Positions 37,958 to 46,647 of a stretch of 64,000 bases of DNA are shown in pieces. The notes below the pieces were generated by a model that was given only the letters and a program-made list of their open reading frames with translations, was not told where the DNA came from and did no database searches. The position numbers were made by a program, and so were the translations under genes. Positions within the stretch are counted from its first letter, which is position 1. Each line of letters opens with the position of its first letter. Source of the DNA: Micrococcaceae bacterium (GTDB taxonomy: Bacteria; Actinomycetota; Actinomycetes; Actinomycetales; Micrococcaceae); contig JABXHI010000027.1 in NCBI GenBank assembly GCA_013393415.1, positions 1-64,000 of the forward strand, given 5' to 3'.

Positions 37958-38578
37958 ATGTCTCGCGTCATCACTAAACACCTAGTCCTAGCTTCCGCGA
38001 TGGTCACTGGTTTGTTGTTGTCGGGGTGCACTTCTCAAGAAGAAGTTTCACCGGAGATACGTCCTCTTACCGGTGACGCCGCCACTGCGAAATCCCAAGA
38101 CCCGATCGTGACCGAAGGCAATGGTTCCGAACAACCCGATATGGATGACGCTTTGGCCGAGAGGGACCAGTTCGTTGAGGACCAACAGCTGCCACTTGAC
38201 GGTTCTCCTCTGTCGGCAGTCACACCAGAACAGAAACAATTTATCGAAGAGCAGCGCACTCACGTTGAGGAACAAGGAGGAGTTTGGACTCCCGAGGCCG
38301 AGAGCCTGACCCTTGCCTTGACCGCTGATGCGTGTGAAACCGCAATTTTGAACAGTCATGAATCGGATGCTTCGACTGTTCAGATGCACATCGATACTTC
38401 ACCGCTCTTTGCAAGCCAGCTTCCGGAGACTCTGCCTGAGGACCAGCGCGCTCAAGCTGAGATAGGCATGGCAGACATCATGGTGTACGGCATGCAGCAC
38501 ATGTGCCCGGACGATTTTTCCCAGTGGAGTGACGCTGTAATGGAGATATATCCGGAGTACTACGGTTCGCAACAGTAA
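37958..38578 (+). CDS. Lipoprotein of unknown function
   Basis: 206 residues. The signal peptide ends with the lipobox LLSGC (cysteine at about residue 24). A low-complexity acidic stretch follows, then a helical domain with two cysteines (ADACETAIL and MQHMCPDDF) that could form a disulfide, somewhat like DUF732 proteins. Surface anchored by prediction. No functional partner is adjacent. Confidence 0.6.
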   Translation: MSRVITKHLVLASAMVTGLLLSGCTSQEEVSPEIRPLTGDAATAKSQDPIVTEGNGSEQPDMDDALAERDQFVEDQQLPLDGSPLSAVTPEQKQFIEEQRTHVEEQGGVWTPEAESLTLALTADACETAILNSHESDASTVQMHIDTSPLFASQLPETLPEDQRAQAEIGMADIMVYGMQHMCPDDFSQWSDAVMEIYPEYYGSQQ

Positions 38579-38616
38579 CGTAACTAGCTGCTCATCGTCG
38601 TTTCGGGGAGTCGGGG

Positions 38617-38641
38617 GATCATGGTCTCGCGAACCATGATC
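38617..38641. terminator. Hairpin after the lipoprotein gene
   Basis: Perfect nine-base inverted repeat GATCATGGT-CTCGCGA-ACCATGATC, 38 bases after the lipoprotein stop. No T-run follows on either strand. Probably a terminator, though a binding site is possible. Confidence 0.45.
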
Positions 38642-38720
38642 TAGATTAGATCCGACACTGTCTTGTCGACTTTATCCGGGGTCCGCATCGGTCCGTGGTG
38701 AAGCGCACGAAAGTCTGGAT

Positions 38721-38810
38721 TCAGGACTCGACGTTGCCGTGTGATTCTGTCTCTTTCCACATCCGGTGGTCCAACCGACCGCCATGCAAGAGGACAAGCG
38801 GCGTGTTTTT
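38721..38810 (-). pseudogene. Remnant of an alpha/beta hydrolase
   Basis: On the minus strand, 29 codons between two stops read NTPLVLLHGGRLDHRMW and onward. This is the oxyanion-hole region (LLHGG, then DHRMW) of an alpha/beta hydrolase. A seven-base A run (38806-38812) just upstream is a likely frameshift site. The rest of the gene is missing or unrecognisable. It lies inside a 290-base gap between the lipoprotein and deaminase genes. An overlapping 86-codon frame here is not a real gene. Confidence 0.5.
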
Positions 38811-38869
38811 TTAGACGGCTCCACTTGACGAGCCTTGGCCTATAGATCAATTGCAGGCTGGTTGCTACG

Positions 38870-39334
38870 ATGACGGCTATGTGGCAAGAATCGGACAGCA
38901 CAGCGTTTTCACTCGCGAAGAGCCAGGCTCAGAAATCATTTGATGAGGGCGGAATCCCAATTGGTTCAACACTTGTCGATAAGCGCGGCGAGATCATCGG
39001 GACGGGCCATAACCAACGTGTTCAATTAGCTGATCCGACTGCGCACGGTGAGGTCTCGTGCTTGCGGAATGCTGGGCTCCGAGGTAACTACGCAGATTGC
39101 ACTATATTTACGACGCTGGCGCCATGTGCGATGTGTACGGGCGCAATACTTCTGTTCAAAATTTCCCGAGTCGTGGTGGGTGAAGCTACTACCTATACCG
39201 GGGATCTGGAGCGGCTCCGTGAGGCAGGCGTCGAAGTAGTTCTTGTGGATGACGCAGAATGTATCGAACTGATGCAGCGCTTCATTGCTGAGAACCCAGA
39301 AACGTGGAATGAAGATATCGGAGAGGGCGTTTGA
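38870..39334 (+). CDS. Cytosine deaminase, fungal FCY1-like nucleoside deaminase
   Basis: 154 residues, the size of yeast cytosine deaminase. Zinc-site residues are seen as H59-G-E61 (TAHGEVS) and C86/C89 (PCAMC). The whole chain follows yeast FCY1: EGGIPIG, GHNQR, TIFTTLAPCAMCTGAIL, VVVGE, and the ending ENPETWNEDIGEG. It should deaminate cytosine to uracil and ammonia, although related bacterial enzymes act on other bases. It overlaps the 2'-5' RNA ligase gene by 26 bases. Confidence 0.85.
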   Translation: MTAMWQESDSTAFSLAKSQAQKSFDEGGIPIGSTLVDKRGEIIGTGHNQRVQLADPTAHGEVSCLRNAGLRGNYADCTIFTTLAPCAMCTGAILLFKISRVVVGEATTYTGDLERLREAGVEVVLVDDAECIELMQRFIAENPETWNEDIGEGV

Positions 39335-39848
39335 TCGCACGTTGGTTTCACCCGAGAATATTCTGTTGCACCTTCCAAAGAATGAAGAGCACCAGGTGCG
39401 CGAAGTCTTCGCACGACTCGAAGAACGGGGATTCCCAGCACAACAACAGACCCCACACATCACGATCACATTTTCTCCGACTTTGGCAGACGACGTGGTG
39501 CAGCGCGCCGCAGAACTCCTCCCACCATTGATTCCTGCCAGTTTCCGACGGGTTGGCACCGTCGTTTTCGGGACGAAACGCAAGCAGACCGTTGCGTGGC
39601 TCCTTGAGACCTCGGATGAACTGGAAATAGCGGCTCGTGAGATCAGCGCGGTCAACCCTGACGGGCGAGGCCCGCGCTGGACGCCGCACTTAACGATGGG
39701 TCTGCGATTACCTCGTGTGATGGTGCCCGATTACATGCGAACACTCGATGAGGTGGCGTCTGCACACCTCAAGGAGCTCACAGCTATCCGGGCGTCGCTC
39801 TGGCAACCACAAAGCCAACAGCTCACAGTGCTTGCGGGACAACGATGA
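39309..39848 (+). CDS. 2'-5' RNA ligase family protein (2H phosphoesterase)
   Basis: About 179 residues from ATG 39309; a TTG at 39342 is an alternative start. The two HxT motifs that define the 2H superfamily are PHITITF and PHLTMGL, about 100 residues apart. Members cleave 2',3'-cyclic phosphates or 2'-5' bonds in RNA or nucleotides. Overlaps with the deaminase (5') and with the diesterase gene (ATGA, 3') suggest one translationally coupled operon. Confidence 0.8.
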   Translation: MKISERAFDRTLVSPENILLHLPKNEEHQVREVFARLEERGFPAQQQTPHITITFSPTLADDVVQRAAELLPPLIPASFRRVGTVVFGTKRKQTVAWLLETSDELEIAAREISAVNPDGRGPRWTPHLTMGLRLPRVMVPDYMRTLDEVASAHLKELTAIRASLWQPQSQQLTVLAGQR

Positions 39849-40690
39849 CAGATCTGAACTTGCCACCGTATTTTGCTGACTCGCTACCTGGGAGAGCTGG
39901 TTGGCCGATTGGAATGGCCCACCGTGGCGCGGACGTCCAGCGTGAGAACACCATGGGGGCTGTACGCGAGGCCGTGGAGCAAGGGTTCGGGTATATCGAG
40001 ATTGATGTGCGGACCAGTGCGGACGGCAAGGTCGTGGTCTTCCATGATGAGCAGCTGGACCGAATTACCACCGGCACGGGAAGGCTTTCTCACTACACCT
40101 GGGATGAACTATCAACCGAGACGGTTCTTGGGCCCCAGCCACGACATGAACAGGTCTCGGAGCCTCTCGTATTATTCGAACACTTACTCGAGACGTTTCC
40201 GAATACTCGATTTAACGTTGATCTTAAAGACCGGGCCTCGGCGGCCCCGATGGCCGAAATCTTGCGACGCCACCGAGCATGGGACCGAGTACTGATCGCT
40301 GCATTTCGCGACTCCCATCGTCGATTGTTTTTCGACCATATTCAAGCGGAAGATCACACAGTAGCTTCCTCTGCTGGTAGTGAAAGCGTTGCTCAATTAC
40401 TGCTGGCACATCGGCTCGGTCGCTTCACGCAAACTGTACGACGGCTGCGACAAAGGCTCCCGCTTCACGCTTTGCAAGTCCCCGTTCGGCAGGGGTGGAT
40501 TCGAGTCGTGACCAAACGATTCGTGGATGCGTGCCATCGGGCAGGCATAGCCGTTCATGTTTGGGTCGTGAATGAACAGGAGGAAATGGAGCGTTTATTG
40601 GCCATGGGTGTCGACGGGTTGGTGACAGATAATGGGGCCGACATCGCTGAGGTTCTTGCCGCTCGGGGCCAATGGCCGCAGAGATTATGA
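39845..40690 (+). CDS. Glycerophosphodiester phosphodiesterase family protein
   Basis: 281 residues. Catalytic signatures are AHRGADVQRENT near residue 23, EIDVRTSADGKVVVFHDEQLDR near 45-66, and the late VHVWVVNEQEEMERLLAMGVDGLVTDN. It should hydrolyse glycerophosphodiesters to glycerol-3-phosphate and an alcohol. No signal peptide, so it acts in the cytoplasm. Its start overlaps the stop of the RNA ligase gene by four bases. Confidence 0.9.
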   Translation: MTDLNLPPYFADSLPGRAGWPIGMAHRGADVQRENTMGAVREAVEQGFGYIEIDVRTSADGKVVVFHDEQLDRITTGTGRLSHYTWDELSTETVLGPQPRHEQVSEPLVLFEHLLETFPNTRFNVDLKDRASAAPMAEILRRHRAWDRVLIAAFRDSHRRLFFDHIQAEDHTVASSAGSESVAQLLLAHRLGRFTQTVRRLRQRLPLHALQVPVRQGWIRVVTKRFVDACHRAGIAVHVWVVNEQEEMERLLAMGVDGLVTDNGADIAEVLAARGQWPQRL

Positions 40691-40886
40691 GCGATCTACC
40701 GGTGCGCATCATCGAGAAGCGTGAAGGGTATAGTATTCGCACTTTAATCTCCTAAGGCGTGGCACCCTGTGCTGATCGTGGTCGCATTCCGTCCAACGTG
40801 GAGCCGACTTCTGGAGTCATGAGTCGTCTTTGTCCTGATCACGACGCTCCTTCGATACGCGAGATTTTCCGCGGGTCTCAGAGAGG

Positions 40887-41227
40887 CTAATGAAGTCCCT
40901 TGAGAAGAATCTCGAGCTTCGTTTTTAGAGGAGGTATATCGTCGTGGGCAATTTGTGCGAGTGTTCGGACATCGACCACACAGTATTCATGAGCAATGAG
41001 ATTCTTCATTGCTATTGCGGCTGAAACCTCCTCCAATTTCGGCCTGCTGGCACGGTCCATACGCTGGTATGCATTGGGCGCCTCTCCCAGAATTTCAAAT
41101 TGTCGTTCAACGGCCGATTGCAGGATCAAATCCTCTGCTATATCGTCCGATGATTTCCCTGTTGTAAAAGAAATAATATGCAGACCTGGATCGCGTCGTA
41201 AACGCGTGTGCGGACATCACTCCGCAT
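40887..41227 (-). pseudogene. HepT-like antitoxin-toxin gene with a frameshift
   Basis: ATG 41227 overlaps the end of the mntA-like gene and begins MRSDVRTRVYDAIQV, a typical HepT start. The reading frame then breaks at about 41185, and the rest (HIISFTTGKSSDDIAEDLIL, then SAVERQFEILGEAP) continues in another frame to 40887. Restoring one base would give 113 residues, the normal HepT length. The HEPN ribonuclease motif RNxxxHxY reads KNLIAHEY, so the catalytic Arg is Lys. Either a true pseudogene or an assembly error. Confidence 0.7.
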
Positions 41228-41504
41228 ATATATCGTACTTGTTAGCTTGTACCATTGCTTCGAAGTAGGGATTGGAGAAATTGTAGCCAATCACCAAGTA
41301 CACATCTCTTTTGAGAAGTCTCTCGAGGCCGGACTTCAGTCCCATCCAGGCACGGATACGGCTTGGTGCTTCATTGAGGAACTCCACGAGAAAATCGTAG
41401 TCGCTGTGCTCCGGATCGAAGTCATTTGTTAGTGCCGAACCGAAGAGCGTCAGCGACTTGACGTAATGTCGCTCGCAAATCTTGGAGATGGCGTCGACAT
41501 CCAT
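41217..41504 (-). CDS. MntA-type minimal nucleotidyltransferase
   Basis: 95 residues from ATG 41504, which has AAGGA upstream (ORF open from 41522). The nucleotidyltransferase signature is FGSALTNDFDPEHSDYD, with G22-S23 and the metal-binding pair D35/D37. In MntA-HepT toxin-antitoxin systems this protein adds AMP to the HEPN toxin to silence it. The hepT partner overlaps its 3' end but is frameshifted. Confidence 0.83.
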   Translation of the reverse strand: MDVDAISKICERHYVKSLTLFGSALTNDFDPEHSDYDFLVEFLNEAPSRIRAWMGLKSGLERLLKRDVYLVIGYNFSNPYFEAMVQANKYDIYAE

Positions 41505-41627
41505 CCTGAGTCCTTCAAACACGGATCCAATCTACCGTGCCTGTGCCCGATTTTGTGTTGGAGGAAGAGAACCGCGAGCGCGCTGGACCAGTTAGCCTTG
41601 TTAAGGCGATGTGGGAACGACTTCGTC

Positions 41628-42068
41628 TCACTCATGAGGTGGGCGCTTTCTGTTCTGCTTGATTTCAGCACGGTGACGTTTTGCCTTGAGTCGGCGCCGT
41701 TTCGAACCTCGTGTCGGTTTGGTTGGGCGTCGGACGGGCTGGGGTGCGAGAGCTGCTCGAAGGAGAGTACTGAGTCGCTGGCGGGCCTCGGTTCGGTTGC
41801 GTATTTGAGCTCGGTGCTCAGAAGCCGTAATCGTGAGCGTGGTTCCAGATAGTCGATGGTCGAGACGGTACAGGACGCGTTCGCGCTGCGTATCGGTCAG
41901 GGCAGTAGTCGTACCCAAGTTCAGACTGAGCTGCACCCGCGAGTCAGTTGTATTGACGCCCTGGCCACCAGGACCTGAGGAATGTGTGAATTGCTCCATC
42001 AGATCCCCGGCAGGGACGATTAATCCGCGTGGGATACCCGGTCCTGCTGGAATATGGAGATCCTTCAT
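41628..42068 (-). CDS. arfB: Alternative ribosome-rescue factor / peptidyl-tRNA hydrolase ArfB
   Basis: 146 residues from ATG 42068 (MKDLHIPAG); the frame is open to ATG 42116, which directly abuts GGAGG with no spacing. The GGQ motif is in SSGPGGQGVNTTDSRVQL at residues 30-47 (GGQ 34-36). The C-terminal tail is strongly basic, as needed to enter the empty mRNA channel. It releases peptides from ribosomes stalled without a stop codon. Confidence 0.9.
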   Translation of the reverse strand: MKDLHIPAGPGIPRGLIVPAGDLMEQFTHSSGPGGQGVNTTDSRVQLSLNLGTTTALTDTQRERVLYRLDHRLSGTTLTITASEHRAQIRNRTEARQRLSTLLRAALAPQPVRRPTKPTRGSKRRRLKAKRHRAEIKQNRKRPPHE

Positions 42069-42168
42069 ATTGGCCAGTGTGGCATAGGAACCTTGGGCAC
42101 CCAAGTATCGTGCCATCCTCCGGTGTCAGTTGGACGCGAGCTTATGCGACCGGAGGTTATGTGGCCGC

Positions 42169-43458
42169 CTAGGCTCTGTGCAATAGGTCTGAGTGGAGCT
42201 GATCGAGGCTGGTGACGCCCATCAGCCCGAGTGAGATATCTAGCTCGGCGATCAGATAATCTAGCACGCTCTGTACCCCGCTGCTACCGTCAATGGCTAA
42301 ACCGTAGAGATAAGGTCTGCCAACCCCGACAGCGTCGGCCCCTAGTGCAAGGGCTTTGATAGCATCGGCCGCAGTGCGAATCCCACTATCAAAGATTATC
42401 GGTAGCTGTGCGTCGACCGCCTGCCGCACCTGAACCAATGAATCCAAAGATGCTGTGGCTCCGTCAAGCTGTCGACCGCCGTGATTCGAGACCCATAGTG
42501 CATCAGCCCCGAGCTGTTGAGCTCGTCGTGCATCGTCGGGGTGTTGAATCCCCTTGACGATGACCGGCAGGTCGGTGGCTTCCCGGAGTCGGGCGATATC
42601 GGTCCAGGCTAGGTCAATGCGGGAGAATATTTCCAGGAACGTCTCCACGGCCGCACGCGGGTACGGGGAGCGAAGGTTCTGGAGCAGCCGTCCTGGGTAT
42701 CGTCTGGACATACCGATCAGTGCTCGTACTGCAGCAGGGGTGGGCTTCGGAGAATCGGCTGTGTTGGTCTGCTGCCTATCGGCGTGTACCCGGGCTTCGA
42801 CCAACTTGGCGAACTCGGGGTCGGAGGTGTACTGCCCAACGCCCATACCATGGGCAAAGGGCAGGAAACCATTGTCCAGATCGCGGGTGCGCCAACCCAA
42901 CATTAACGTGTCTAACGTGACGACTATGGCGCTAGCTCCGGCGGCCTCTGCACGGCGCACCATGCTAAAGGCCACCGCGTCGCTGGTGCCCCAGTAGAGC
43001 TGATAAAACCAGGGAGAACCGTCTAATTGAGCGGCGATCTCTTCCACGGGCACGGAAGCTTGGGTGGAGACCGTCATGGGGATCGTGGTGCGCCTCGCCG
43101 CCTTGGCCGTAGCGACATCCGCTTGCGGGTGGACCATTTCTGCTACGCCGATCGGTGCCAGCAGATAAGGAGTCGGAAGATCCAGACCCAGTAGCTGAAT
43201 CTGTAAGCTACGCGCGCTGACCGGCGAAGCCATCCGAGGTACTAGATGCCACTGGTTAAAAGCGCGTCGGTTGTTGTCGTTGGTGGACTCCGTTCCTGCA
43301 GAGCCATCGATGTAGCCCCGTGCCTGGCGCGACATGGTGTTCACCGCAGCATTGTGTAGCTTCTCGCTGTTGACAGGGACCTTCGGTCGGCGGCCGTAGA
43401 GCCCGGCCCGGTAAATGAGGTTCTGCATGCGGCGGCCGGGTGGCACTTGTGCGGGCAT
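42169..43458 (-). CDS. FMN-dependent alpha-hydroxy-acid oxidase, lactate 2-monooxygenase-like
   Basis: 429 residues from ATG 43458 with GGGAG upstream. The FMN-binding barrel is complete: LLAPIGVAEM, FYQLYWG, VTLDTLMLGWRTRDLDNGFLPF, VIVKGIQHPDDARRA, SNHGGRQLDG (catalytic His and Arg) and FDSGIRTAADAIKALALGADAVGVGRPY. The LDTxxxGWRxRDL region is closer to lactate 2-monooxygenase (lactate to acetate, CO2 and water) than to glycolate oxidase or LldD. It is probably a single-gene unit. Confidence 0.82.
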   Translation of the reverse strand: MPAQVPPGRRMQNLIYRAGLYGRRPKVPVNSEKLHNAAVNTMSRQARGYIDGSAGTESTNDNNRRAFNQWHLVPRMASPVSARSLQIQLLGLDLPTPYLLAPIGVAEMVHPQADVATAKAARRTTIPMTVSTQASVPVEEIAAQLDGSPWFYQLYWGTSDAVAFSMVRRAEAAGASAIVVTLDTLMLGWRTRDLDNGFLPFAHGMGVGQYTSDPEFAKLVEARVHADRQQTNTADSPKPTPAAVRALIGMSRRYPGRLLQNLRSPYPRAAVETFLEIFSRIDLAWTDIARLREATDLPVIVKGIQHPDDARRAQQLGADALWVSNHGGRQLDGATASLDSLVQVRQAVDAQLPIIFDSGIRTAADAIKALALGADAVGVGRPYLYGLAIDGSSGVQSVLDYLIAELDISLGLMGVTSLDQLHSDLLHRA

Positions 43459-43728
43459 GGAGCTCCCTTCGATGTTCTACCGCTTTCGTCACGGCATCGG
43501 GTCGGGCGGATACACCTGCGATTTGATGCTGTAGAGAATAGCAGATGAGCTGTGGAGAAGGCGATTGAACGTGAGCGTCATAGTTCGTGACTCTTGGGTT
43601 ACTGGGAGATCGTTTCATAGTGGACGCCATGTCGTATGCGTGCCTCGTTGAACAGGTCTTGCCACTGCGTCGGCACCGTGTTTGTGTGGAACATGGAAGT
43701 CGAACATCTGCAACTCAAAGGAGGATGT

Positions 43729-44295
43729 ATGACTGAGAATCTCAACGGACATACCATCGCATTTGTCGCCACCAATGGCGTCGAACAGGTGGAACTTACT
43801 TCACCGTGGGACGCGGTGAAGAACGCGGGCGCCACCCCGGTGCTGGTATCGGATAAGACAGACAGCATCACTGCTATGCAGGGCGATTGGGATCACGGAG
43901 ACTCGTTCACCGTGGATCGCCACATCAGCGAGGCAAAAGCCGAAGACTTCGACTCCGTCGTACTGCCCGGCGGCACTCTGAACGCGGATACCCTTCGCAC
44001 CAACGACGATGTGCTGAACTTCGTGCGCGGATTCTTCTCGGCCAAGAAACCGGTGGCATCAATCTGCCACGGCCCATGGCTGCTGATCAACGCCGGCGTC
44101 GTCGAAGGACGAAAAGTCACCAGTGTCGATAAGGTCTCCATTGACTTAAAGAATGCCGGGGCCAACTGGGTCGACCAAGAAGTTGTCGTCGACAACGGTC
44201 TGACAACCTCCCGGAACCCAGGTGATCTTGATGCATTCAACGCCAAACTCATTGAGGAAGCAGCTGAAGGTAAACACCGTCAACAGACCACATAA
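43729..44295 (+). CDS. DJ-1/PfpI family protein
   Basis: 188 residues from ATG 43729, preceded by AAAGGAGG; the frame is open further upstream but without support. The nucleophile elbow SICHGPWLL and the IAFVATNGVEQVELTSPWDAVKNAG start identify a PfpI/DJ-1 protein, which may act as a protease, deglycase or chaperone under stress. A 13-base-stem terminator follows 27 bases after the stop. Confidence 0.88.
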   Translation: MTENLNGHTIAFVATNGVEQVELTSPWDAVKNAGATPVLVSDKTDSITAMQGDWDHGDSFTVDRHISEAKAEDFDSVVLPGGTLNADTLRTNDDVLNFVRGFFSAKKPVASICHGPWLLINAGVVEGRKVTSVDKVSIDLKNAGANWVDQEVVVDNGLTTSRNPGDLDAFNAKLIEEAAEGKHRQQTT

Positions 44296-44321
44296 GCTCG
44301 TCGCTTGATTGTTCATCGAGT

Positions 44322-44363
44322 TCGAAAGGCCCGCTACCGACCGATTGGTGGCGGGCCTTTCGA
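44322..44363 (+). terminator. Strong hairpin terminator between convergent genes
   Basis: Thirteen-base perfect stem (TCGAAAGGCCCGC with GCGGGCCTTTCGA) around a 16-base loop, 27 bases after the PfpI stop and 53 before the end of the convergent DUF421 gene. On the plus strand the 3' arm contains CCTTTC; on the minus strand the reverse arm has the same symmetry. It probably serves both genes. Confidence 0.75.
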
Positions 44364-44415
44364 CTGCGTGCCAAAAAGTAGACTTTACCGAGTTTTCTGG
44401 TGAGAACACGCCCCA

Positions 44416-44997
44416 TTAGTCCAGATCCGGACTGTCCTGCGAAAGCACCCGTTCAGCACCGAGTACGTTTTCCAAGACTTGTGGATCCAAGGGAGTGCCG
44501 CGGCGTAGGACGCTCAGCGAACCGCTGGGTTCGAGTACGATGCACCGGGCCTGCGCTGGATCTGAGATTCCCGCCCGGCGCAGCGAACTCATGATGTCGT
44601 CGTGCGTCACGTGGGTCTTGCGCATCAGGTCGGGCTGAGGTTTTCCGTGTGCCAATACCACTGTTGGTTGGACATGTAGCACCTTGTGGATGTTTATATT
44701 GCTGCGTATCTGGCCGAAAATCGCTTCGCAGGTGAGTAGTGTGGCTAGGCCGATGATGCCGGCCGTCAGGGTCGGTGGGTCGCCAACGATTACGCGACCC
44801 GCTACAGAGCCGAACATGATACCCACGACGACGTCGAATCCTGTGAGCCCGGACAATACCCGTGCACCGAAAAGGCGCAGGAGTAGTAAACACGCAAGAT
44901 AAATGACGATGGCCGTGATAATGACTATCGGGATACGCCACAACTCGAGGCCGAGGGAGTCTCGTAGTTGTTCCGGTGTCACGCTGAAAGCATCCAT
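44416..44997 (-). CDS. DUF421 domain membrane protein (YetF family)
   Basis: 193 residues. Two to three membrane helices in the first 100 residues are followed by the conserved soluble DUF421 domain with QPTVVLAHGKPQPDLMRKTHVTHDDIMSSLRRAGISD and CIVLEPSGSLSVL. YetF-like proteins are membrane proteins of unknown biochemical role linked to stress and sporulation in Bacilli. The gene is divergent from the FMN reductase gene. Confidence 0.87.
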   Translation of the reverse strand: MDAFSVTPEQLRDSLGLELWRIPIVIITAIVIYLACLLLLRLFGARVLSGLTGFDVVVGIMFGSVAGRVIVGDPPTLTAGIIGLATLLTCEAIFGQIRSNINIHKVLHVQPTVVLAHGKPQPDLMRKTHVTHDDIMSSLRRAGISDPAQARCIVLEPSGSLSVLRRGTPLDPQVLENVLGAERVLSQDSPDLD

Positions 44998-45058
44998 TCA
45001 GTCATCGTAAGCGAGCCTGCTCTAGGATGGTGCTCTTTGAATGTGCCATGGTGGTGTT

Positions 45059-45565
45059 ATGACACAGCTTCTGGTGATTCATCACTGCCCAACCAACAGT
45101 GTTCAGCAATTGCTCGACGCGGCACTCAAAGGTGCCAACCATCCAGATATTGAAGGCGTCGAAGTCACCTCGGTTCCCGCTTTGGCATGGGCTCGGGGTG
45201 AAGCAGATGAGACCGCGATCAAGGAGGCTGACGGTTACCTGTTCATCACCCCAGCCAATTTTGGATACATGAGTGGGGCACTGAAGCACGTTTTCGACAG
45301 TACGTTCCTCAAGATTGGTGGGTCACTGAGCGCGGACGGGAGCGCGAGCGAAGGCGAGCGAAGTATGCGTCGGCGACCTTATGGCCTCATCGTGCATGGC
45401 CGGTATGACACGACCGGAGCCGTCCGATCGGTTGAGGGAATCGTCGGGGCGCTGGGGTGGCAGCTCGGTGGCGAAATCTTGGAGGCGCTGGGGGACATCA
45501 CCGACGAGCATCTCGAGGCTGCTGAGGACCTTGGCGCTACTGTGGCCATTCAATTGACAGAATGA
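45059..45565 (+). CDS. NADPH-dependent FMN reductase / flavodoxin family protein
   Basis: 168 residues from ATG 45059. The flavodoxin-like pattern is MTQLLVIHHCPTNSVQQLLDAAL at the start, FITPANFGYMSGALKHVFDSTF in the middle (phosphate/FMN binding), and a late GRYDTTGAVRSVEGIVGALGW. It probably reduces quinones or nitro/azo compounds with NAD(P)H. Transcribed alone. Confidence 0.85.
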   Translation: MTQLLVIHHCPTNSVQQLLDAALKGANHPDIEGVEVTSVPALAWARGEADETAIKEADGYLFITPANFGYMSGALKHVFDSTFLKIGGSLSADGSASEGERSMRRRPYGLIVHGRYDTTGAVRSVEGIVGALGWQLGGEILEALGDITDEHLEAAEDLGATVAIQLTE

Positions 45566-45631
45566 CGCCCTACGGTGCTCCGCTCGCTGCTGGACGTTAT
45601 CATGTGGTCCTCCGAGAGGCTGCAATGGAAC

Positions 45632-46618
45632 TCAGCCGATGTGGCGAGCCCAAAAAGAATCTTCAGCCCAGTTTTCAGGGGCCCCCATAGCGATAAGGTT
45701 CAATTTGGGACGTGTATTTAGGAGGTTGTGAAGACGTTGAGCCCAACTGCTATGCGGTGAAATTTCATTAAGAATTGACTGAAGGGATACCAGAACAGGA
45801 TATAGACGTTTTCTGGATCGAGCCGGTAGGGAATCTGTACCACTCAGCCATGAAATTTTGGGTGACGTCGGAATCATAGGGTAGACGCCTAAACCAACGT
45901 TCCATAGCCGACCATGGTGCGCGGAAATGTTCCGAACACGGGTATAAGTAAGCATCCACGATTCCAAGACTGGCGCGGTCAATCCGATACTTTTAGCGAT
46001 TTCCGTTCGGTCAGCACGTCGTTGAAGGTTTCGGTATAAGCTGGTTAGTTGCCCGATGGATAAGGTTTCCACCATCAGCCATGAAGGTGGCATCTCGGGG
46101 GTCCCGTATGTTGTGAGGTAATGCTCGAGGGCTGAGACGTGGACTAGATGGTCTTGTGCGCTGTCGGGTTTGCCCAGCAACCGTTCTTCGCAAATTTTTC
46201 TGACCAGCGTGAGAAAATTACCGTGGCGACGTTGTTGATCGAAATGCGATGGATCTACATACCAGTGAGCGTCGTCGTACCGTGTCGACATATGATCCGT
46301 TAGTGCCGCCCGGAGTGCGACCTCGGCGCGTTCTAAGGCGTCGAGGACCACCAAGCGGAGTTCACGATCGAACACGTAGAGGTCTAGTACATCATCGAAC
46401 GACGTGCCTGTGCGGAACTGATGGTCGGGACCGCCCTGTTGAAATGGGATCGTATATGGAGAAAGCCGATAATATCCAATGTGGCGCAGGTACCTGGCCG
46501 CTCTATCCGGGTGGGGTATTTCTAATCCGCGATCAGCGAGGCGCTTGACGAGGTCCACATTCATCATTGGTGGTTTGTCGTAGTGACCAGACCCACGCGG
46601 CCGGGGTTGTCGCCGCAT
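45632..46618 (-). CDS. Abi family protein (Abi_2, AbiD/AbiF-like) with HEPN motif
   Basis: 328 residues from ATG 46618, with GGAGGAGGGG upstream. The Abi_2 start ARYLRHIGYYRLSPYTIPF is at residues 41-59 and the HEPN ribonuclease motif R229-N-I-S-A-H234 is in TRVRNISAHHGRLWN. Abi_2 proteins cause abortive infection in lactococci and are thought to be RNases held in check until phage attack. A structured, terminator-bearing RNA lies immediately upstream on the same strand (46648-46710). No other defence gene is adjacent apart from an XRE regulator pair. Confidence 0.88.
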   Translation of the reverse strand: MRRQPRPRGSGHYDKPPMMNVDLVKRLADRGLEIPHPDRAARYLRHIGYYRLSPYTIPFQQGGPDHQFRTGTSFDDVLDLYVFDRELRLVVLDALERAEVALRAALTDHMSTRYDDAHWYVDPSHFDQQRRHGNFLTLVRKICEERLLGKPDSAQDHLVHVSALEHYLTTYGTPEMPPSWLMVETLSIGQLTSLYRNLQRRADRTEIAKSIGLTAPVLESWMLTYTRVRNISAHHGRLWNVGLGVYPMIPTSPKISWLSGTDSLPARSRKRLYPVLVSLQSILNEISPHSSWAQRLHNLLNTRPKLNLIAMGAPENWAEDSFWARHIG

Positions 46619-46647
46619 GAATGCCCCTCCTCCTGAGCGATGATGGA

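Noticed and set aside
37205-37981. 258-codon minus-strand frame across ytoQ and the SRPBCC gene
   Set aside because: Antisense to two recognisable proteins; no motif.
38641-38901. 86-codon minus-strand frame in the gap before the deaminase gene
   Set aside because: The only coding sense here is in another frame (alpha/beta-hydrolase remnant).
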